DNA of 64,000 bases from a gamma proteobacterium SCGC AAA076-P13 (GTDB lineage Bacteria; Pseudomonadota; Gammaproteobacteria; Magnimaribacterales; D2472), in NCBI GenBank assembly GCA_000384935.1, contig ARRA01000003.1:124001-188000 (forward strand), in the 5' to 3' direction. Positions 61,210 to 64,000 of the stretch are shown here, piece after piece. The notes beneath the pieces were generated by a model, which was given only the letters and a program-made list of their open reading frames with translations, was not told the origin of the DNA and made no database searches. The stretch's first letter is position 1, and each line of letters opens with the position of its first letter. The translations under genes were made by a program, and so were the position numbers.

Positions 61210-62452
61210 ATTGGCAATCCTTGGTTTTCTATCTTTTTTTATCAGCGGAAATGATGTTTTCTTCGATGAAATACAAGACATGGGTAACAATGAAATTAGT
61301 ATTAACTTTAATCTAGATAAAGTTTCATTGGTAAGGTCTTATTCTTTAGAAAATCCCTCTAGAATTGTCATGGAAATTAATCAATCGAGCCTTCCGACCG
61401 AGATAAATGTTCCATACAACTATCCAATCAAAAAAGTAAGAGCATCTCAGGATGGAAGTCTTACCAGAATCGTTGTTGATTTATATGAATCAGTCCATTG
61501 GCAAAACCCAACTCAGACTATAAATACAGAAAATATAAAATTAAAGCTTAAGGTGAAAAGAAATAAAAACCTCAATAAAAGTATTAGAGATATTGTTGTT
61601 GCTATAGATGCGGGTCACGGTGGTAAATACCCTGGTGCGGTTGGCCCAAATAATATTTTAGAAAAAGATGTGACGTTACTTATTGCAAAGGAGTTAGAAA
61701 GAACCTTAAGAGATACTTATGGGTACAGACCGGTGATGATTAGAGATGGAGATGAGACATTAGATTTAAATAATAGGTACCAGGATGCTAGGAAATATGG
61801 AGCAGATATTTTTGTTTCAATCCATGCTGATGGGTTTAGATTATCTTCCGTAAAGGGTGCTTCTGTTTTTATATGGTCAGATGAAGCTTCAAGCACTGTT
61901 GCTAGTAACTTATCTAAAAAACAAAGGCAAAGAATACAGGCTGATATAAAAAATCTAAAGCCAGTTGATTTTGATGAGGATGCGGCAAGACAAACCTATC
62001 CAGAAATATATAAGAAAAAAATTTCTGAAAGTAAAATTTTAGGAACTAAGATATTGGATCAACTTAAAAGAGACCCTTTCACAAAAATCCATAAAAAGAA
62101 TGTTGAGTACGCTGATTTCAGAGTTCTTAAGTCTATTGATATACCTTCTGTATTGGTTGAGTCAGGTTTTATAACCAACCCTGAAGACGCACAAAGATTA
62201 AAGGGCAAGCCAGGGAGAAGAATGATTGCAAGATCTGTTTTCCTAGGAATACATAACTATTTTAAGGACAAACCTAAAGCAAATACCTTTATGAGTATTG
62301 ATCCCGGCTTTGTGACTTACAAAATACAAAAAGGGGATGTCTTGTCAGAAATAGCGATAAGATTTGGGGTGACTGTAGAAGAAATTAATACAGAGAATAA
62401 ACTAAACAATAAACCAATATACCCAGGACAATTAATTAAGATTAATATTTAG
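61202..62452 (+). CDS. amiC: N-acetylmuramoyl-L-alanine amidase with AMIN and LysM domains
   Basis: A 416-residue zinc amidase that separates daughter cells. It has a weak signal sequence, an AMIN targeting domain (about 25-120), and an Amidase_3 domain with zinc ligands in AIDAGHGGK, LEKDVTL and SIHADG and the catalytic Glu in VLVESGFITNP. A C-terminal LysM repeat follows (VTYKIQKGDVLSEIAIRFGVTVEEI). It follows tsaE as usual; the LysM favours AmiB over AmiC of E. coli, so the symbol is indicative only. mutL, commonly next, is replaced by convergent priA. Confidence 0.88.
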   Translation: MNRLAILGFLSFFISGNDVFFDEIQDMGNNEISINFNLDKVSLVRSYSLENPSRIVMEINQSSLPTEINVPYNYPIKKVRASQDGSLTRIVVDLYESVHWQNPTQTINTENIKLKLKVKRNKNLNKSIRDIVVAIDAGHGGKYPGAVGPNNILEKDVTLLIAKELERTLRDTYGYRPVMIRDGDETLDLNNRYQDARKYGADIFVSIHADGFRLSSVKGASVFIWSDEASSTVASNLSKKQRQRIQADIKNLKPVDFDEDAARQTYPEIYKKKISESKILGTKILDQLKRDPFTKIHKKNVEYADFRVLKSIDIPSVLVESGFITNPEDAQRLKGKPGRRMIARSVFLGIHNYFKDKPKANTFMSIDPGFVTYKIQKGDVLSEIAIRFGVTVEEINTENKLNNKPIYPGQLIKINI

Positions 62453-64000
62453 CTTAAGTCTATTGGATCAATGTCGAAAGACCACTTAACCTTATTAGAT
62501 TCCGGCCATTTTTCAAACTCTGTTGTCAAAAACTTTAATACCTTATTTAAAAAAGTTTTCTTTGGTGCATGGATATAGACTTGGTGCCTATAATTTCCTT
62601 TCGACTTCGAAACTAATGAAGGCAAGGGGCCAATAACATTTATATCAGTCCTATTGGATAGAATTAAAACAGCTTTCTCTAGGAAATCTACATTACTCTT
62701 TTGAGTTGGTGATGAGCACCTAAGCAGACATAAAGTAGTAAATGGAGGTAAGTTCATTTGCTCATTGGTACTTAGGCATTGAGAAGCAAATTTCATATAA
62801 TCTCCTGTCTTAATTTTATTAAGATTTATATCATCAGGATATCTTGTTTGAATAATAACTTTTGCAAGATTATTATTTCTTCCTGCTCTTCCTGAGACTT
62901 GAATAAGCAATTGAGATATTTTCTCTAATGCATTAATTTCTGGGCTTATAAGGCCATTATCAGCATTTAAAATAACGCTTAAGGTGACTTTAGGAAAATC
63001 ATGTCCTTTTGCAAGCATTTGAGTTCCAACTAAAATTGCTGCGTCTGAGGAATGAATTTTTTTAACTATAGCCTCCATAGCTCCCACTTTTTTTGTTGAG
63101 TCATGATCAACTCTAATTATTGGAGTCTTTACAAAGCTGCTTTTAAGAACTTCTTCAACTCTCTCTGTTCCAGCTCCATACATATTAAAGTCATTAGACT
63201 TGCATGCCGGACAAGACAAATTAACAGAGTAGGCAGATTCACACCTATGACAAATTAATCTATTTCTTGCCTGGTGGAAGACTAAATTTGTATCACAAGA
63301 TTTACAATCTGCTACCCACCCACAACTACCACACTGATAGAGTGGAGCGAATCCTCGTCTATTAATAAAAACTAGAACCTGTTCTCCTCTGTCTATGGTT
63401 GATTGCATTGCTTCAATTGTCTCTTTAGCAACTCCGCCTATTAAAGGGCTGTTATTGATATCTAAGGCTATTAATTTAGGAGGCTTGTTTCCATCAACTC
63501 GATTAGGAATATCAACTCTTATAAATTTATTTTCTTTTACAAGTTTTAAAGTTTGCAGCGAAGGGGTTGCTGACCCCAAAATAATTGGAATATCTGCAAG
63601 CTGTGCCCTTTTTATACCTAAGTCTCTAGCAGAGAATTTAAACCCTTCTGACTGCCTAAATGATTGGTCATGCTCTTCATCGATAATTATTAAACCAATC
63701 TTATCTAAAGGCACTAAAGCCGACGATCGAGTTCCTACTATTATTTTTATAGAACCAAATTTAGCTTTTAGCCAAGTCTTTAATCTCTTAGCTGCTGTTT
63801 GCTTAGAATGATATATGCCAATTTCACCATTAAATCTATTCTCAAATCGCGAGAGCAATTGGGGGGTTAAATTTATTTCTGGAACTAAAACTAATACTGA
63901 CTTATTATTTTTAATAAAAGTTTCGGCAACTCTTAAGTAAACTTCTGTTTTTCCAGACCCTGTAACTCCATATAATAAAGTGGGTGAAAATCCTTTAGAT
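62449..64000 (-). CDS. priA: primosomal protein N' (replication restart helicase), C-terminal part
   Basis: The last 517 codons are in the window and the reading frame stays open to its right edge. It is a 3'-to-5' superfamily 2 helicase that reloads the replisome at stalled forks. The Walker A loop YGVTGSGKTEVYL is at the edge, DEEHD and GSATPS follow, then the zinc-binding cysteines (CGSCGWVADCKSC, CHRCESA, CPACKS) and the motif QVSGRAGR. The 3' end overlaps amiC by 4 bp. An ATG at 63858 is internal and not the real start. Confidence 0.95.
   Translation of the reverse strand, partial: SKGFSPTLLYGVTGSGKTEVYLRVAETFIKNNKSVLVLVPEINLTPQLLSRFENRFNGEIGIYHSKQTAAKRLKTWLKAKFGSIKIIVGTRSSALVPLDKIGLIIIDEEHDQSFRQSEGFKFSARDLGIKRAQLADIPIILGSATPSLQTLKLVKENKFIRVDIPNRVDGNKPPKLIALDINNSPLIGGVAKETIEAMQSTIDRGEQVLVFINRRGFAPLYQCGSCGWVADCKSCDTNLVFHQARNRLICHRCESAYSVNLSCPACKSNDFNMYGAGTERVEEVLKSSFVKTPIIRVDHDSTKKVGAMEAIVKKIHSSDAAILVGTQMLAKGHDFPKVTLSVILNADNGLISPEINALEKISQLLIQVSGRAGRNNNLAKVIIQTRYPDDINLNKIKTGDYMKFASQCLSTNEQMNLPPFTTLCLLRCSSPTQKSNVDFLEKAVLILSNRTDINVIGPLPSLVSKSKGNYRHQVYIHAPKKTFLNKVLKFLTTEFEKWPESNKVKWSFDIDPIDLS

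Overview
The window is a compact, AT-rich bacterial chromosome segment. It comes from a marine gammaproteobacterium that is almost certainly a member of the SAR86 clade. The strongest evidence is a 249-residue proteorhodopsin with the length, residue numbering and C-terminus I remember for the original SAR86 protein. Gene order elsewhere is gammaproteobacterial (rsfS-rlmH-mrdA-rodA-mltB-dacA, parC/parE, hemG/hemL, dksA-pcnB, nnrD-tsaE-amiC). Intergenic gaps are very short, many genes overlap by 4 bp, and several starts are TTG or GTG, as expected of a streamlined oligotroph.

Layout. 1-4.8 kb: minus-strand cell-elongation operon (rsfS, rlmH, mrdA, rodA, mltB, partial dacA). 4.9-10.2 kb: small membrane protein, LON-domain protein, mpl, pyrophosphate-type phosphofructokinase, DUF2244 protein and an argD-like aminotransferase. 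10.2-17.1 kb: parC, parE, tolC (behind a perfect palindrome), mutM, coaD. 17.3-18.1 kb: proteorhodopsin with a short leader ORF and a clear terminator. 18.1-23.5 kb: acyl-CoA synthetase, two short-chain dehydrogenases, a nitronate-monooxygenase-like protein and an NAD-dependent formate dehydrogenase. 23.6-27.2 kb: a thiamine uptake operon behind a TPP riboswitch (TonB receptor, PnuT-like permease, small-molecule kinase). 27.35-31.07 kb: a MATE exporter, then a five-gene metal operon with a CsoR/RcnR-type repressor and a matching C-tract operator over its start.

31.2-37.7 kb is the main accessory region. An intact tRNA-Ile(GAT) lies at 37614-37691. Two further 45-bp copies of its 3' end lie at 31245-31289 and 36344-36388. 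Between them are a complete pstSCAB phosphate transporter and the C-terminal catalytic stub of a tyrosine integrase. Between the second copy and the intact tRNA are an HxlR regulator, a DoxX protein and a 42-residue Cys-rich protein with a CDGSH-like signature. I read this as two successive integrations at one tRNA gene, one of which carried phosphate-uptake genes.

37.8-64 kb returns to core genes: YciC-like protein, prolyl oligopeptidase, FKBP isomerase, tyrS, putA, an M23 peptidase, anmK, erpA, hemG, hemL, a PfkB kinase, dksA with a histone-like repeat tail, pcnB, a deoxynucleoside kinase, acs, a small lipoprotein, a metallo-beta-lactamase/NUDIX pair, an alpha/beta hydrolase, a membrane-anchored paraoxonase-like protein, nnrD, tsaE, amiC and the 3' part of priA. 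The physiology suggested is light-assisted heterotrophy (proline, acetate, formate, fatty acids) with scavenging of vitamin B1 and phosphate. All functional statements rest on motif reading; no database search was run.
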